Assembly: GCA_965214875.1 (NCBI GenBank)
Contig: OZ243980.1
Location: 1,178,001-1,242,000, forward strand
Length of the DNA stretch: 64,000 bases
Direction of reading: 5' to 3'
Source of the DNA: CBDAUN01 sp965214875
GTDB taxonomy: Bacteria > Pseudomonadota > Gammaproteobacteria > Arenicellales > JAJDZL01
Shown in pieces: positions 49,752 through 59,183 of this stretch. The translations under genes and the position numbers were made by a program. Below the pieces are notes generated by a model. That model saw only the letters and a program-made list of their open reading frames with translations, searched no databases and was not told the origin of the DNA. How positions within the stretch are numbered: the stretch's first letter is position 1; each line of letters opens with the position of its first letter.

Positions 49752-50537
49752 ATGAAGCAAACTTCAATCTTTTCGCCCAGCGACGACTCCGAATTTCCTG
49801 GTGCTGCCGCAGGCTTGCCGAATCATGTTGCGGTTATCATGGATGGCAATGGACGATGGGCCAAGAAACGAGGCGCCGGCCGGCTCGAAGGACATCAGCG
49901 CGGAGTGGTAAATGTTCGTACGCTCGTCGAGTCGTGCGTCGATCGGGGTATTGGCAATTTGACCCTATTTGCATTCAGCAGCGAAAACTGGCGGCGACCG
50001 CAAAACGAAATTCAATGGCTCATGCGCCTTTTTTCCAGGGCGCTTGAACGTGAGGTTCAAGCGCTTCAGCAAAACGGTGTCAGGTTGCGGTTTGTTGGCA
50101 ATCGCTCCCGACTGCCGGAGGAAGTTCAGTCGCGAATCGAGGGAGCGGTTTCGCTTACCCGATCGGAGCATCGGCTGAATTTGACGATCGCTGTAAACTA
50201 TGGGGGCAAGTGGGACTTGACCGAGGCATGCCGTTCGATCGCGCAAAAAATCGCTGCTGGCACTCTGTCCGCGGATCAGATCACGGAGCGGACAATTGAG
50301 CAAAATCTCAGCACGGCAGATATTCCGCCTCCCGATTTGTTCATTCGCACCGGCGGCGAGCAGCGAATGAGCAACTTCCTGCTGTGGCAGCTCGCCTACA
50401 CCGAACTGTACTTCACCGATACCTATTGGCCGGATTTCGGGCGCAAGGAATTTGATCTGGCGCTGCGGTCTTATGCCAGGCGGATCCGCCGATTCGGGCG
50501 TACCGATGATCAGGTGATGGCGGCGGTCGAGGCGTGA
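49752..50537 (+). CDS. uppS: Undecaprenyl diphosphate synthase (cis-prenyltransferase)
   Basis: Makes the C55 lipid carrier for peptidoglycan and other envelope polymers. The motif VAVIMDGNGRWAKKRG with the essential Asp is near residues 26-41 and FAFSSENWRRPQNEI and PDLFIRTGGEQRMSNFLLWQLAYTE (read in two parts) complete the signature. 261 residues. It is followed by cdsA after 4 bp, in the Pseudomonas-like order (uppS-cdsA-dxr). Confidence 0.97.
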   Translation: MKQTSIFSPSDDSEFPGAAAGLPNHVAVIMDGNGRWAKKRGAGRLEGHQRGVVNVRTLVESCVDRGIGNLTLFAFSSENWRRPQNEIQWLMRLFSRALEREVQALQQNGVRLRFVGNRSRLPEEVQSRIEGAVSLTRSEHRLNLTIAVNYGGKWDLTEACRSIAQKIAAGTLSADQITERTIEQNLSTADIPPPDLFIRTGGEQRMSNFLLWQLAYTELYFTDTYWPDFGRKEFDLALRSYARRIRRFGRTDDQVMAAVEA

Positions 50538-50541
50538 TTTT

Positions 50542-51351
50542 ATGCTTGCCAAGCGATTGATCACGGGCAGCTTGCTTGCTGCCGCATTGACGGCCGGCAT
50601 CTTCTTGCTTCCCGATTTCTGGTTTGAATGCCTTATGCTCGCGGTCGGGGTGGCGGCCGGACTCGAGTGGGGAAGGCTGTGCGGCGTTCGCGAATTGTCT
50701 CGGCGCATCGGCCATGTTGCTTTGATCGCGGCTTTATTCGTCGCGATGCTGCAGTTTGAGTCCTACGCGGTCTTGCTGAACGGGATTGCCGTGTTGTTTT
50801 GGGCCGGCATCGCAGGCTACCTGATCTACCCGATGGTCAAAAGCGAGCGTGGATCGAGCTGCATCGCCTGCTCGGTGCTGATTCTCGCATCGGCGATGTT
50901 CGCCGCCAGCGGCCTGCAAGATGGCAGCAGGCAGGGCGCGTTTTGGCTGCTCGGAGCCTTTGCTACGGTGGCGCTGGCCGATTCCGGCGCCTATTTTGTC
51001 GGAAAAGCGTTCGGCAAGCGGAAACTCGCGGTGCACATCAGCCCGGGCAAGACCATCGAGGGGGTTGCCGGCGGCATGTTTTGCGTACTTGTGTTTGCCT
51101 TGATCGCAGGGTTTATCGCTTGGCCGCAGAATCCTGTAAAGATTGCCTCGCTGGCGGCGATTTGCATGCTTACAGCAATCTTGTCGGTGTTTGGAGATCT
51201 GTTCGTCAGCAAAGCCAAACGCTCGGCTGGCGTAAAGGACAGCGGCGCAATTCTGCCTGGCCATGGCGGCATCCTCGACCGGATCGACAGTTCGCTTGCC
51301 GCCTTGCCAGCTTATGCTTTTTTTACAAAGAGTTTTCTCATTCAGACTTAG
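50542..51351 (+). CDS. cdsA: Phosphatidate cytidylyltransferase
   Basis: Inner-membrane enzyme that makes CDP-diacylglycerol for phospholipid synthesis. The protein of 269 residues is hydrophobic with about eight membrane helices and ends with the family signature in the segment SVFGDLFVSKAKRSAGVKDS and GHGGILDRIDS. ATG at 50542, just after the uppS stop, so translation is likely coupled. Full-length. Confidence 0.96.
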   Translation: MLAKRLITGSLLAAALTAGIFLLPDFWFECLMLAVGVAAGLEWGRLCGVRELSRRIGHVALIAALFVAMLQFESYAVLLNGIAVLFWAGIAGYLIYPMVKSERGSSCIACSVLILASAMFAASGLQDGSRQGAFWLLGAFATVALADSGAYFVGKAFGKRKLAVHISPGKTIEGVAGGMFCVLVFALIAGFIAWPQNPVKIASLAAICMLTAILSVFGDLFVSKAKRSAGVKDSGAILPGHGGILDRIDSSLAALPAYAFFTKSFLIQT

Positions 51352-51363
51352 TGGTACTGTTTC

Positions 51364-52554
51364 ATGCAGCGTGTAACTTTAATTGGCGCGACAGGCGTAA
51401 TCGGCACACTCACGCTGGATGTCATCCGCCTGCATCGCGAAAAGTTTTCCCTATATGCGCTCACAGCGCGAACCCCCAATGACAAGCTGCTTGATCTGTG
51501 CATCGAATTCGGTCCGAATTATGTGGTGATCGAAAAGCAGTCCGATGTGGCCGATTTTGAGAGTCGCCTGAGACGGGAAAAGGTTGCGACTTCCGTGCTC
51601 GCGGGCGAGTTGGCCCTAGAAGAGATATGCGGCAGTCGGGAAGCCGATATCGTTGTGACGGGCGTGGTCGGCGCGGCTGGCTTGAAGCCGACAGTTGCGG
51701 CGATCCGTGCCGGCATACGGGTGATGGTTGCCAACAAGGAGCCGATCGTTATGCTCGGTCCGCTAGTGCGAAAGGAGGTAAAAGCGAGCGGCGCGACAGT
51801 TTTGCCAGTGGACAGCGAGCACAACGCCATTTTTCAGTGCTGCGCATCGTCAAGCGGAACCTATTTGCCGTTTAATCCCATTCCTGGATTGAGGCGGATT
51901 CTGCTCACCGGCAGCGGGGGGCCGTTTCGAACGTTGCCTTTAGATCAGTTTAGCGATATCACCCCTGAGCAGGCTGTTGCGCATCCTGTCTGGACCATGG
52001 GTGCAAAAATTTCGGTTGACTCGGCAACGATGATGAACAAGGGCCTCGAAATTATCGAGGCGCGGTGGCTTTTCGACCCCAGCCCGGATCAGATCGAAGT
52101 TATAATTCATCCGCAGGGTGTAGTGCATTCGATGGTTGAATATGAAGATGGATCAGTCGTTGCGGAAATGGCGACTCCCGATATGCGAGTTCCGATCGCG
52201 AATGCTCTTTTTTGGCCGGATAGGGCCGATGGAGGCGCCGAAGCGCTAGATGTTGCCAACTTGCCTTCGCTTCAATTTTTGCCGCCTGACTGGGAGCGGT
52301 TCCCATGCTTGGCAATCGCTCGCGATGTGTCGTACTTGGACGGCACCTCGTCTGTCGTTCTCAATGCTGCAAACGAAGTCGCTGTTGACTCGTTTTTGCG
52401 CCATGCAGCGCGCTTTACCGATATCGCGGATACGGTCCGCCATTGTGTGGAGGGCACTCCCGACGAACCGGTAGAATCTCTTGAGCAGATTCTCCAAGTT
52501 GATCTCGAGACTCGCCGAATCGCTTCTGATTTCATTGCCTCGAGACGAGACTAG
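51364..52554 (+). CDS. dxr: 1-deoxy-D-xylulose 5-phosphate reductoisomerase
   Basis: Second enzyme of the methylerythritol phosphate isoprenoid pathway, using NADPH. The N-terminal Rossmann motif GATGVIGTLTLDVI, then NKEPIVM, the substrate-binding DSEHNAIFQ segment, the SGGPFR loop and the AHPVWTMGAKISVDSATMMN region are all present. 396 residues, normal. Feeds substrate toward uppS, two genes upstream. Confidence 0.98.
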   Translation: MQRVTLIGATGVIGTLTLDVIRLHREKFSLYALTARTPNDKLLDLCIEFGPNYVVIEKQSDVADFESRLRREKVATSVLAGELALEEICGSREADIVVTGVVGAAGLKPTVAAIRAGIRVMVANKEPIVMLGPLVRKEVKASGATVLPVDSEHNAIFQCCASSSGTYLPFNPIPGLRRILLTGSGGPFRTLPLDQFSDITPEQAVAHPVWTMGAKISVDSATMMNKGLEIIEARWLFDPSPDQIEVIIHPQGVVHSMVEYEDGSVVAEMATPDMRVPIANALFWPDRADGGAEALDVANLPSLQFLPPDWERFPCLAIARDVSYLDGTSSVVLNAANEVAVDSFLRHAARFTDIADTVRHCVEGTPDEPVESLEQILQVDLETRRIASDFIASRRD

Positions 52555-52584
52555 ACGTTTCCCCGCTACAGCAAGCATGAATTA

Positions 52585-53952
52585 ATGACTGGGATGTTGC
52601 ATAGCGCTATCTTTTTCGTGATCGCTGTCGGTGTGCTGATTTCGTTTCACGAATTTGGACACTATTGGGTCGCGCGCAAGGTTGGAGTCTCAGTATTGCG
52701 ATTTTCGATCGGGTTCGGGCCGGCACTTCTGTCCTTTAAGCCGAAAAATCGCGAGACTGAGTACGTTGTGTCGGCAATACCGCTTGGCGGCTACGTGAAG
52801 ATGCTGGATGAAAATCAAGGCGAGGTCAGTCCGGAAGAAGTTCCCCGCGCGTTTAACCGCCAGCCTCTGTATAAGCGCTCGGCGATCGTGCTAGCTGGCC
52901 CAATGTTCAATTTTTTGCTTGCCGCTTTGCTCTACTGGGCGGTTTTTCTCATTGGTGTCGAGGGCGTTCGTCCAATCGTTGGCGAAGTCGTTCCAGACTC
53001 ACCTGCGCAGCAGGCCGGACTTCAGCCAGGCGATGAAATTGTGCGTATCGACGGCCGGGACAATCGCAGCTGGAATCAAAACCGCATGCGCATCATTGAT
53101 CGGGCGATCAGCGGAGAGCCGTTGCTGCTTGAGGTTCAAGATGCGGGCGGAACTGCCAGAAATGTGGAATTGCGTGCCGCGCAGGGCGGCATACCGGACA
53201 TTGATGCGCGTCGCTGGGAAGAAATTTACGGCATATTGCCGCAACTGCCAAGCATTGATCCAGTGGTCGGGGAGGTTCTGGACAACTCGCCTGCGTCCAG
53301 TGCCGGCATATTGCCGGGTGATCGGGTCGTTGAAGTGGGCGGTGCCGAGGTGGCATCTTGGCGAGAATTGGTTTCGATTGTGAGCCAGGCGGCTGGGCAA
53401 TCGCTGGCAATCGTGGTTGACCGTTCTGGAGATCAAATCGAATTGTCGGTCACGCCTGAAACTGTCGAAAGCGAGGGCAGAATAGTTGGACGGCTGGGCA
53501 TTACGGTCGCAGTGTCAGATGATATCGCTTACGGGCATCGTGTGCTGGTGCGATACGGACCGCTGGAATCCATTTGGCGTGGAGCGGCATTGACTTGGGA
53601 GATGTCCGCGATGACCGTCAAGGCATTGGCGCAAATGCTTAATCTGTCTAGGCCGACGAACCAGCTTGGCGGCCCGATTACCATCGCGCATTATGCCGGG
53701 CAGGCAGCGCAGTCGGGCATCGACACCTATCTGACTTTTCTGGCGCTGCTCAGCATCAGTCTGGGCATTTTGAATTTGCTGCCGATTCCGATGCTGGATG
53801 GCGGGCATTTGCTGTTTCATGTGTATGAAGCGGTCACCGGCTCGCCTCCAAGTGAAACTGTTGCGCAATGGGCGCTTTACATCGGCATCGCAATGCTGGC
53901 TGGAATCATGACGCTTGCGCTTTATAATGATTTTACGAATCTCATCTTCTGA
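52585..53952 (+). CDS. rseP: Site-2 protease RseP
   Basis: Inner-membrane zinc protease that cleaves anti-sigma factor RseA after DegS, activating the envelope stress sigma factor. The HEFGH zinc motif is at residues 22-26 in the first membrane helix. Two periplasmic PDZ domains follow (PDSPAQQAGLQPGDEIVRIDG and NSPASSAGILPGDRVVEVGG), then the LLPIPMLDGGHL motif with the third metal ligand near the end. 455 residues, normal. It overlaps the bamA start by 26 bp. Confidence 0.97.
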   Translation: MTGMLHSAIFFVIAVGVLISFHEFGHYWVARKVGVSVLRFSIGFGPALLSFKPKNRETEYVVSAIPLGGYVKMLDENQGEVSPEEVPRAFNRQPLYKRSAIVLAGPMFNFLLAALLYWAVFLIGVEGVRPIVGEVVPDSPAQQAGLQPGDEIVRIDGRDNRSWNQNRMRIIDRAISGEPLLLEVQDAGGTARNVELRAAQGGIPDIDARRWEEIYGILPQLPSIDPVVGEVLDNSPASSAGILPGDRVVEVGGAEVASWRELVSIVSQAAGQSLAIVVDRSGDQIELSVTPETVESEGRIVGRLGITVAVSDDIAYGHRVLVRYGPLESIWRGAALTWEMSAMTVKALAQMLNLSRPTNQLGGPITIAHYAGQAAQSGIDTYLTFLALLSISLGILNLLPIPMLDGGHLLFHVYEAVTGSPPSETVAQWALYIGIAMLAGIMTLALYNDFTNLIF

Positions 53953-56308
53953 CGAAAATCCATTGACTTTGAAGCCGAAAACTTTTCTGCAAATCTTCGC
54001 GGCCTTGGCGTTGCTCACGGTTTCATTTTCAGCCAAGGGTTTTGATCCGTTCACAATCGAGGATATACGTGTCGAAGGTTTGAGGCGAATCACCGTCGGG
54101 GCGGTGTTCGTGCTGCTGCCGGTGCAGGTTGGCGACGAGATCGACGATGAGCTTTCAGCGCGCTCGATCCAAGCTTTGTTCAATTCAGGTTTTTTTGATG
54201 ATATCCGGCTGGAGCAAGACGGAAGCACGCTTGTCATCACTGTGGTGGAAAATCCTCTGATTGCCGAGATTACCATTGAAGGCAACAAGAGGATCAAGAC
54301 TGAACAAATTGAAGCCGCTCTGGAAGCGAGTGGAATCGCCGCAAGACGAGTCTACAATCCGATCAAGGTTGAAGAATTTATCGAAGGGCTGAGGCAGGAG
54401 TACAAGGCTACTGGCCGGTTTGCGACGCAAGTCGATGCAACGATTGTTGCGCTTGATCGAAATCGTGTTGAAGTGTTTATCCAGATTGCCGAAAGCAAAG
54501 TTGCGCTGATCGAGGAGATTCGCATTCTTGGCAATATGTCTGTCAGCGAAAAGGACATCCGCGATGAGATGAAGCTCACCACCAAGAAGACCTTGGGCCT
54601 ATTCAATCGCAACAATAGATATTCAAGGACTCAGCTGACCGCAGATCTCGAAACAATCACAACGCTATATCAGAATCAGGGGTTCATACAGTTTCAGATT
54701 GTCTCGTCGCAGGCTTTTCTGTCGGACAATATGCAGCGCGTGTCGATTGTTATTACCCTTGATGAAGGGCCGCAGTTTTCTTTTGGAGAAGTGACAGTCG
54801 TAGCCGACCAGGATGTCGTCGATATCGGCGAGATTGAGCAGATGGTCGCCAAAGAGTCGAAAACAACCTTTTCGCGCGGCCAAGTCAATGAATCGCGTCA
54901 GAACGTGATTGAGCGTTTCGCAGACGAAGGATATTCGCTTGCATCTGTAGAAGCCTATCCTGACATCAAAGAAGATGAGCGGCTTGTCGATGTCGAATAT
55001 GTGGTCGAGCCAGGGCGTTTGACGTATATTCGGCAAATCGTGTTTATTGGCAACATCGTGACCAGCGATGAAGTGCTGCGTCGGGAGATGCGCATATTTG
55101 AGGGCGGCGAATACTCGGCTGCTCGAATTTCCGAATCCCGGGAGCGGCTTGGCCGGCTTGGCTTTTTCGAGTCGGTTGACCTTTCGACGCAGTCGGTGCC
55201 CGGCGTGCCGGACCAAGTCGATATCATTGTCGAGGTCAAAGAGCGCCTGACCGGCAGTTTCTCCATTGGCGTCGGCTATCGAAGCGACAACACGGTGGTG
55301 CTGAACCTTCATCTTTCGCAAAGCAACCTGTATGGAACCGGCAAGCGTCTGTCGACGGACATAACGCGAAGCGACTATGAAACGCGAATTGGAATCGACT
55401 TTGTCAACCCCTATCACACGCTTGATGGAGTGGCGCGAGGCTTCCACATCGATGTTAGCGAGGAAGATTTGACCGACTCGGAAATTACCGAGTACAAATC
55501 CGACTACCTCGCTTTTGGCATGCGCTACAGATTTCCCATTTCTCCGACGGTCGGAGTGGGGACCGATTTCGAGTATGAATATCGTGAGCTGTCTACCGGC
55601 CGGAGCGCGGTGATCGACTATCGCGACCGCGCGTTTATCGACAAGAATCGACGCACTAGCGTCGGACGTGGCACAATCAGCATTCGAGGCGACGATCGAA
55701 ACCGTTCAATCTTTCCAAGTTCGGGAGGCGAGCGAACCGCGTCATTCGAACTTGTTGGCGGCGATGCGAGCTACTACGTAACGCGAACGAGCGCATCGGA
55801 GTATTTCTCATTGGGCGAAAAGACGACGATGAAAGTCTTTGGCGGGCTGGATTACGGCGACGGTTTGGGATCGACGAAACGATTGCCTTTCTATAACCGG
55901 TTCTATGCTGGCGGCTCATCCACCGTGCGCGGTTTTGACGCGCAGAGCTTGGGTCCGAGAGAGTTATGCGAGAAGATGATGGAAGGGAAAACAGTTATTG
56001 AACGATGCCCTAATGCGGATCCGATTGGCGGAAGCGTCAGGTTGATCGGGCGCAGCGAAGTCTATCTGCCCATTTTTGGAACTGCGGACACCGCCGATAG
56101 GCGGTTCCTTGCGTTTGCCGATCTCGGCAACGTGTTCGACGAGTTCGACGATGTCAAATTCAGCGAGCTGCGCGGGTCGGCCGGCCTTGGTTTCACTTGG
56201 CTCTCGCCCATCGGTCCGCTGCAAATCAGCCGGTCATTCGCGCATCGCAAGAAACCGGGCGACAAGCTGGATTATTTGCAAGTAACCTTAGGGTCTTTTC
56301 TCGATTAA
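53927..56308 (+). CDS. bamA: Outer membrane protein assembly factor BamA
   Basis: Core of the BAM complex that folds beta-barrel proteins into the outer membrane. A signal peptide (hydrophobic LQIFAALALLTVSFSA) is followed by five POTRA domains starting at FTIEDIRVEGLRRI, and a C-terminal 16-strand barrel with the RGF motif (STVRGFDAQSLG) and aromatic end GSFLD. The ATG at 53927 overlaps rseP; a TTG at 53963 is the alternative start giving a shorter signal peptide. About 793 residues, the expected size. Confidence 0.96.
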   Translation: MILRISSSDENPLTLKPKTFLQIFAALALLTVSFSAKGFDPFTIEDIRVEGLRRITVGAVFVLLPVQVGDEIDDELSARSIQALFNSGFFDDIRLEQDGSTLVITVVENPLIAEITIEGNKRIKTEQIEAALEASGIAARRVYNPIKVEEFIEGLRQEYKATGRFATQVDATIVALDRNRVEVFIQIAESKVALIEEIRILGNMSVSEKDIRDEMKLTTKKTLGLFNRNNRYSRTQLTADLETITTLYQNQGFIQFQIVSSQAFLSDNMQRVSIVITLDEGPQFSFGEVTVVADQDVVDIGEIEQMVAKESKTTFSRGQVNESRQNVIERFADEGYSLASVEAYPDIKEDERLVDVEYVVEPGRLTYIRQIVFIGNIVTSDEVLRREMRIFEGGEYSAARISESRERLGRLGFFESVDLSTQSVPGVPDQVDIIVEVKERLTGSFSIGVGYRSDNTVVLNLHLSQSNLYGTGKRLSTDITRSDYETRIGIDFVNPYHTLDGVARGFHIDVSEEDLTDSEITEYKSDYLAFGMRYRFPISPTVGVGTDFEYEYRELSTGRSAVIDYRDRAFIDKNRRTSVGRGTISIRGDDRNRSIFPSSGGERTASFELVGGDASYYVTRTSASEYFSLGEKTTMKVFGGLDYGDGLGSTKRLPFYNRFYAGGSSTVRGFDAQSLGPRELCEKMMEGKTVIERCPNADPIGGSVRLIGRSEVYLPIFGTADTADRRFLAFADLGNVFDEFDDVKFSELRGSAGLGFTWLSPIGPLQISRSFAHRKKPGDKLDYLQVTLGSFLD

Positions 56309-56327
56309 ACCGCCCGTAGAACGACGT

Positions 56328-56873
56328 ATGTGGATCAACATGAAATTTGTAACCGGAGCGATTGCGGCAGCTGGATTTGTCGCAGCCGTCGGCACCGCCC
56401 AAGCGCAGCAGCAACAAGCCAATGGCGATTTGAAGATCGGCTTCGTCGAAGCGGCGCGAATCATCGACTTGGCTCCTCAAGGCCGAGTTGCGCTTGAACA
56501 AATCGAAGCTGAATTAGCGCCGCGTGAAACGGCTTTGCGCGCGCTTCAGGCGGAGATTATTGCGCTAGAGGAGGATTTGCGCGGCGACTCCGATTTGTCC
56601 GAGGAATCCCGCTCGCAAGCGCAGCAGGAAGTTCGCAAGCTGGCCAGACGGCTTGAACGCGGCCAAGAAGAGCTTCGAGAAGATTTCAACATCCGGCGAA
56701 ACGAAGAGCTGGAAAGACTGCAAGCACTCGTCAACCGGGTGATTTCCAAGCTTGCCGTCGATCAGCAATACGATCTGATTCTGCAAGACCCCGTCGTATT
56801 TGTAAGCGCTAGGATCAACATCACCGATCAGGTGCTGGAAGAGCTGAATCAGGAGTTCAATGAAGCGCAGTGA
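56328..56873 (+). CDS. skp: Periplasmic chaperone Skp/OmpH family
   Basis: Holds unfolded outer-membrane proteins in the periplasm. After a signal peptide (MKFVTGAIAAAGFVAAVGTAQA, in part) the mature protein is mainly a long coiled coil, with the start pattern LKIGFVEAARII and the charged ARRLERGQEELREDFN region. The first ATG is at 56328; the one at 56340 gives a more typical signal peptide. About 180 residues, normal length. Its stop overlaps the lpxD start (GTGA). Confidence 0.93.
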   Translation: MWINMKFVTGAIAAAGFVAAVGTAQAQQQQANGDLKIGFVEAARIIDLAPQGRVALEQIEAELAPRETALRALQAEIIALEEDLRGDSDLSEESRSQAQQEVRKLARRLERGQEELREDFNIRRNEELERLQALVNRVISKLAVDQQYDLILQDPVVFVSARINITDQVLEELNQEFNEAQ

Positions 56874-57871
56874 TTGCCGATCAGGTCAACGCAAAGGATG
56901 AATGGACGCTTGATGAACTGGCTGAAGCGGCTGGCGCATGTGCGAGAGGGGATGTCACAAGAACGATAAGGCGCATCGCATCGCTGCAGGATGCCACCTC
57001 AGATGCGGTGGCTGTATTTTGCGATGAGCGCTACCGCAGCGATCTGGACCGGACGAACGCTGGTGCCGTCATACTCAAGGAGACCGATGCAGCCGATTTT
57101 GACGGCGACTGTCTTATCTCGCGCAATCCCCGTGCGGCTTTCGGCCGCATCGTTGCGCACCTGCATGGCGAAGAGCGCTACGCCCGTGGCATCCACCTTT
57201 CGGCAACTGTATCCGACCAAGCTGTGATCGCTCCCGGCGCGACGGTTTGTGCCGGTGCAGTGATTGAACGGGATGCAAAAATTGGCGAACATGCGATTAT
57301 CGGCAGCGGTGCGTATGTTGGCACAGGGGTATCAATTGGCGAATCCACCCGGATTGACAGCAATGTCGTCATCTACCGCGATTGCGCAATAGGGCGAAAT
57401 TGCAATGTCTCCGCTAACGCGGTTATCGGCAGCCCAGGCTTTAGCTATGCCCGTGAAGGCAAAAGATGGCTGAAGATACCGAATGTCGGCAACGTGTTGA
57501 TTGGCGACGAGGTCGATATTGGCGCGGCAACCACAATCGATCGCGCGACAATGGATAGCACGGCGATAGGAGATGGCGTCAAGATCGATAACAACGTGCA
57601 GATTGCCCACAACGTGTCGATCGGCGAAGACACCATTATCGCTGGCAATGTAGGCATTGCCGGTAGCGCAAGAATCGGCCGGCGCTGCATGTTCGGAGGC
57701 CAGTCTTCGGTACTCGATCATCTGCAAATCTGCGATGATGTCATAGTTAATGCTGGTGCCATGGTGACCAAGTCGATTACGGTTGCTGGCGAGTACTCCG
57801 CCACGTTGCCGGCACAGCCTGCAACGAAATGGCGCAAAACCCTAGCCCGCTTGCGATTGCTTAGCGAGTAG
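56870..57871 (+). CDS. lpxD: UDP-3-O-(3-hydroxyacyl)glucosamine N-acyltransferase
   Basis: Third step of lipid A synthesis, adding the second hydroxyacyl chain to the sugar. The GTG start at 56870 overlaps the skp stop. The 333-residue protein has the N-terminal uridine-binding domain and then a left-handed beta-helix with many hexapeptide repeats; the catalytic His is in NVQIAHNVSIGE. A normal C-terminal helix follows. The next gene, fabZ, is 39 bp on. Confidence 0.97.
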   Translation: MIADQVNAKDEWTLDELAEAAGACARGDVTRTIRRIASLQDATSDAVAVFCDERYRSDLDRTNAGAVILKETDAADFDGDCLISRNPRAAFGRIVAHLHGEERYARGIHLSATVSDQAVIAPGATVCAGAVIERDAKIGEHAIIGSGAYVGTGVSIGESTRIDSNVVIYRDCAIGRNCNVSANAVIGSPGFSYAREGKRWLKIPNVGNVLIGDEVDIGAATTIDRATMDSTAIGDGVKIDNNVQIAHNVSIGEDTIIAGNVGIAGSARIGRRCMFGGQSSVLDHLQICDDVIVNAGAMVTKSITVAGEYSATLPAQPATKWRKTLARLRLLSE

Positions 57872-57910
57872 GATGAAGCTGTTGCAACAAAGAGAAAACA
57901 AATCGTTGCC

Positions 57911-58354
57911 ATGCCATCGCTAGGTATTAAAGAGATCAAGGAGCTTCTCCCGCATCGGTATCCGATGCTGCTGCTCGACCGCATTATCGATTACGATGAC
58001 GATTGGCTTGTTGCAATCAAGAATGTGACTGCCAATGAACATGTTTTTACCGGACATTTCCCGCATTGGCCCATCTTTCCAGGTGTGCTGATCGTCGAAG
58101 CGATGGTGCAAGCATCAGCAGTTATGGCGAGTTTGGCGCTTGGTGCCAAGTCGGATCCCAACAGAGTCTACCTATTCGCCGGCATCGACAAGGCGCGCTT
58201 CAAAAAGCAAGTGGTGCCTGGAGACAGCATCCGAATACAGACCCGCTCAGTGCGTCGAATGAAGGACGTATGGAAGACTGCTGCGACAGCGACGGTTGGT
58301 GACGACGTTGTTTGCAGTGCAGAATTTTTGTTCACCTTTCAGCAAGTGGAATGA
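57911..58354 (+). CDS. fabZ: 3-hydroxyacyl-[acyl-carrier-protein] dehydratase
   Basis: Dehydrates 3-hydroxyacyl-ACP in fatty acid synthesis and so competes with lipid A enzymes for substrate. The hot-dog-fold active site is clear: LLPHRYPMLLLDRI then TGHFPHWPIFPGVLIVEAMVQ-type segment with His and Glu. 147 residues. The stop codon overlaps the lpxA ATG. Confidence 0.98.
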   Translation: MPSLGIKEIKELLPHRYPMLLLDRIIDYDDDWLVAIKNVTANEHVFTGHFPHWPIFPGVLIVEAMVQASAVMASLALGAKSDPNRVYLFAGIDKARFKKQVVPGDSIRIQTRSVRRMKDVWKTAATATVGDDVVCSAEFLFTFQQVE

Positions 58355-59121
58355 TCGACCCCAAGGCTGTCGTTTCCAGAGATGCGCGGCTTGGCGAGGG
58401 TGTACGCATAGATGCCTATGCGATTATTGAGCCGAATGTCGAAATCGGCGACAGTTCATGGGTTGGCAATCATGCCGTTATTCGAAGCGGCACCCGTATC
58501 GGCAAGGCAAACCTGATCCACGATCACGTCTCGCTCGGCGGCGCGCCTCAGTCGATTCACTACCAAGACGAGCCAACCGAGTTGCATCTCGGTGACAACA
58601 ATGTTGTGCGCGAGTTCGCTTCATTCCATCGGGGGCTGGTCGATTACGGGGGTGTGACGCGAATCGGCAGCGACAACTTCTTCATGGCCTACGTCCATAT
58701 CGCTCATGATTGCAAAATTGGCGATCATTCGACATTTACCAATGGAACCAGCCTTGCAGGCCATGTCGAGGTAGGTGACCATGCGGTGCTTGGCGGGTTT
58801 ACAATGATCCACCAACGTTGCCGAGTCGGATCCTACTGCATGACCGGCATCAACACGGTAGCCCGTCAGGACGTTCCGCCCTATGTCATGGTGGCAGGCA
58901 ATCCGGCCAAGGCGGTTGCAATCAACTCGATCGGCTTGCGTAGAAACGAAATCGACGAGGCGGCAATCGATAACCTGAAATGCGCATATCAGGCGATATT
59001 CCGAATGCGCATGCCGATTTCAGGCGTACGGCAAGGGTCGTTGGCGAATATCGGCAAGTGCGCCCATACCGAGCATATGCTTGATTTTCTGAATTCCTCG
59101 AAACGCGGGTTTGTACGCTGA
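58351..59121 (+). CDS. lpxA: UDP-N-acetylglucosamine O-acyltransferase (LpxA)
   Basis: First lipid A enzyme, acylating the 3-position of UDP-GlcNAc, or the 3-amine of UDP-GlcNAc3N in organisms with GnnA/GnnB. The ATG at 58351 overlaps fabZ (ATGA) and gives 256 residues of hexapeptide-repeat beta-helix. The catalytic His in MAYVHIAHDC is H119, matching E. coli H125, and DVPPYVMVAGNPAKAVAIN follows. The presence of a gnnAB pair at 19.8-21.8 kb makes the amino sugar a plausible substrate; this cannot be decided from the LpxA sequence by eye. Confidence 0.97.
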   Translation: MIDPKAVVSRDARLGEGVRIDAYAIIEPNVEIGDSSWVGNHAVIRSGTRIGKANLIHDHVSLGGAPQSIHYQDEPTELHLGDNNVVREFASFHRGLVDYGGVTRIGSDNFFMAYVHIAHDCKIGDHSTFTNGTSLAGHVEVGDHAVLGGFTMIHQRCRVGSYCMTGINTVARQDVPPYVMVAGNPAKAVAINSIGLRRNEIDEAAIDNLKCAYQAIFRMRMPISGVRQGSLANIGKCAHTEHMLDFLNSSKRGFVR

Positions 59122-59183
59122 TTTGCCCTCATCATTCCAATGGGGATCATTCAGTCTAGATGTTATAGCAAGGCGTTCGCCCC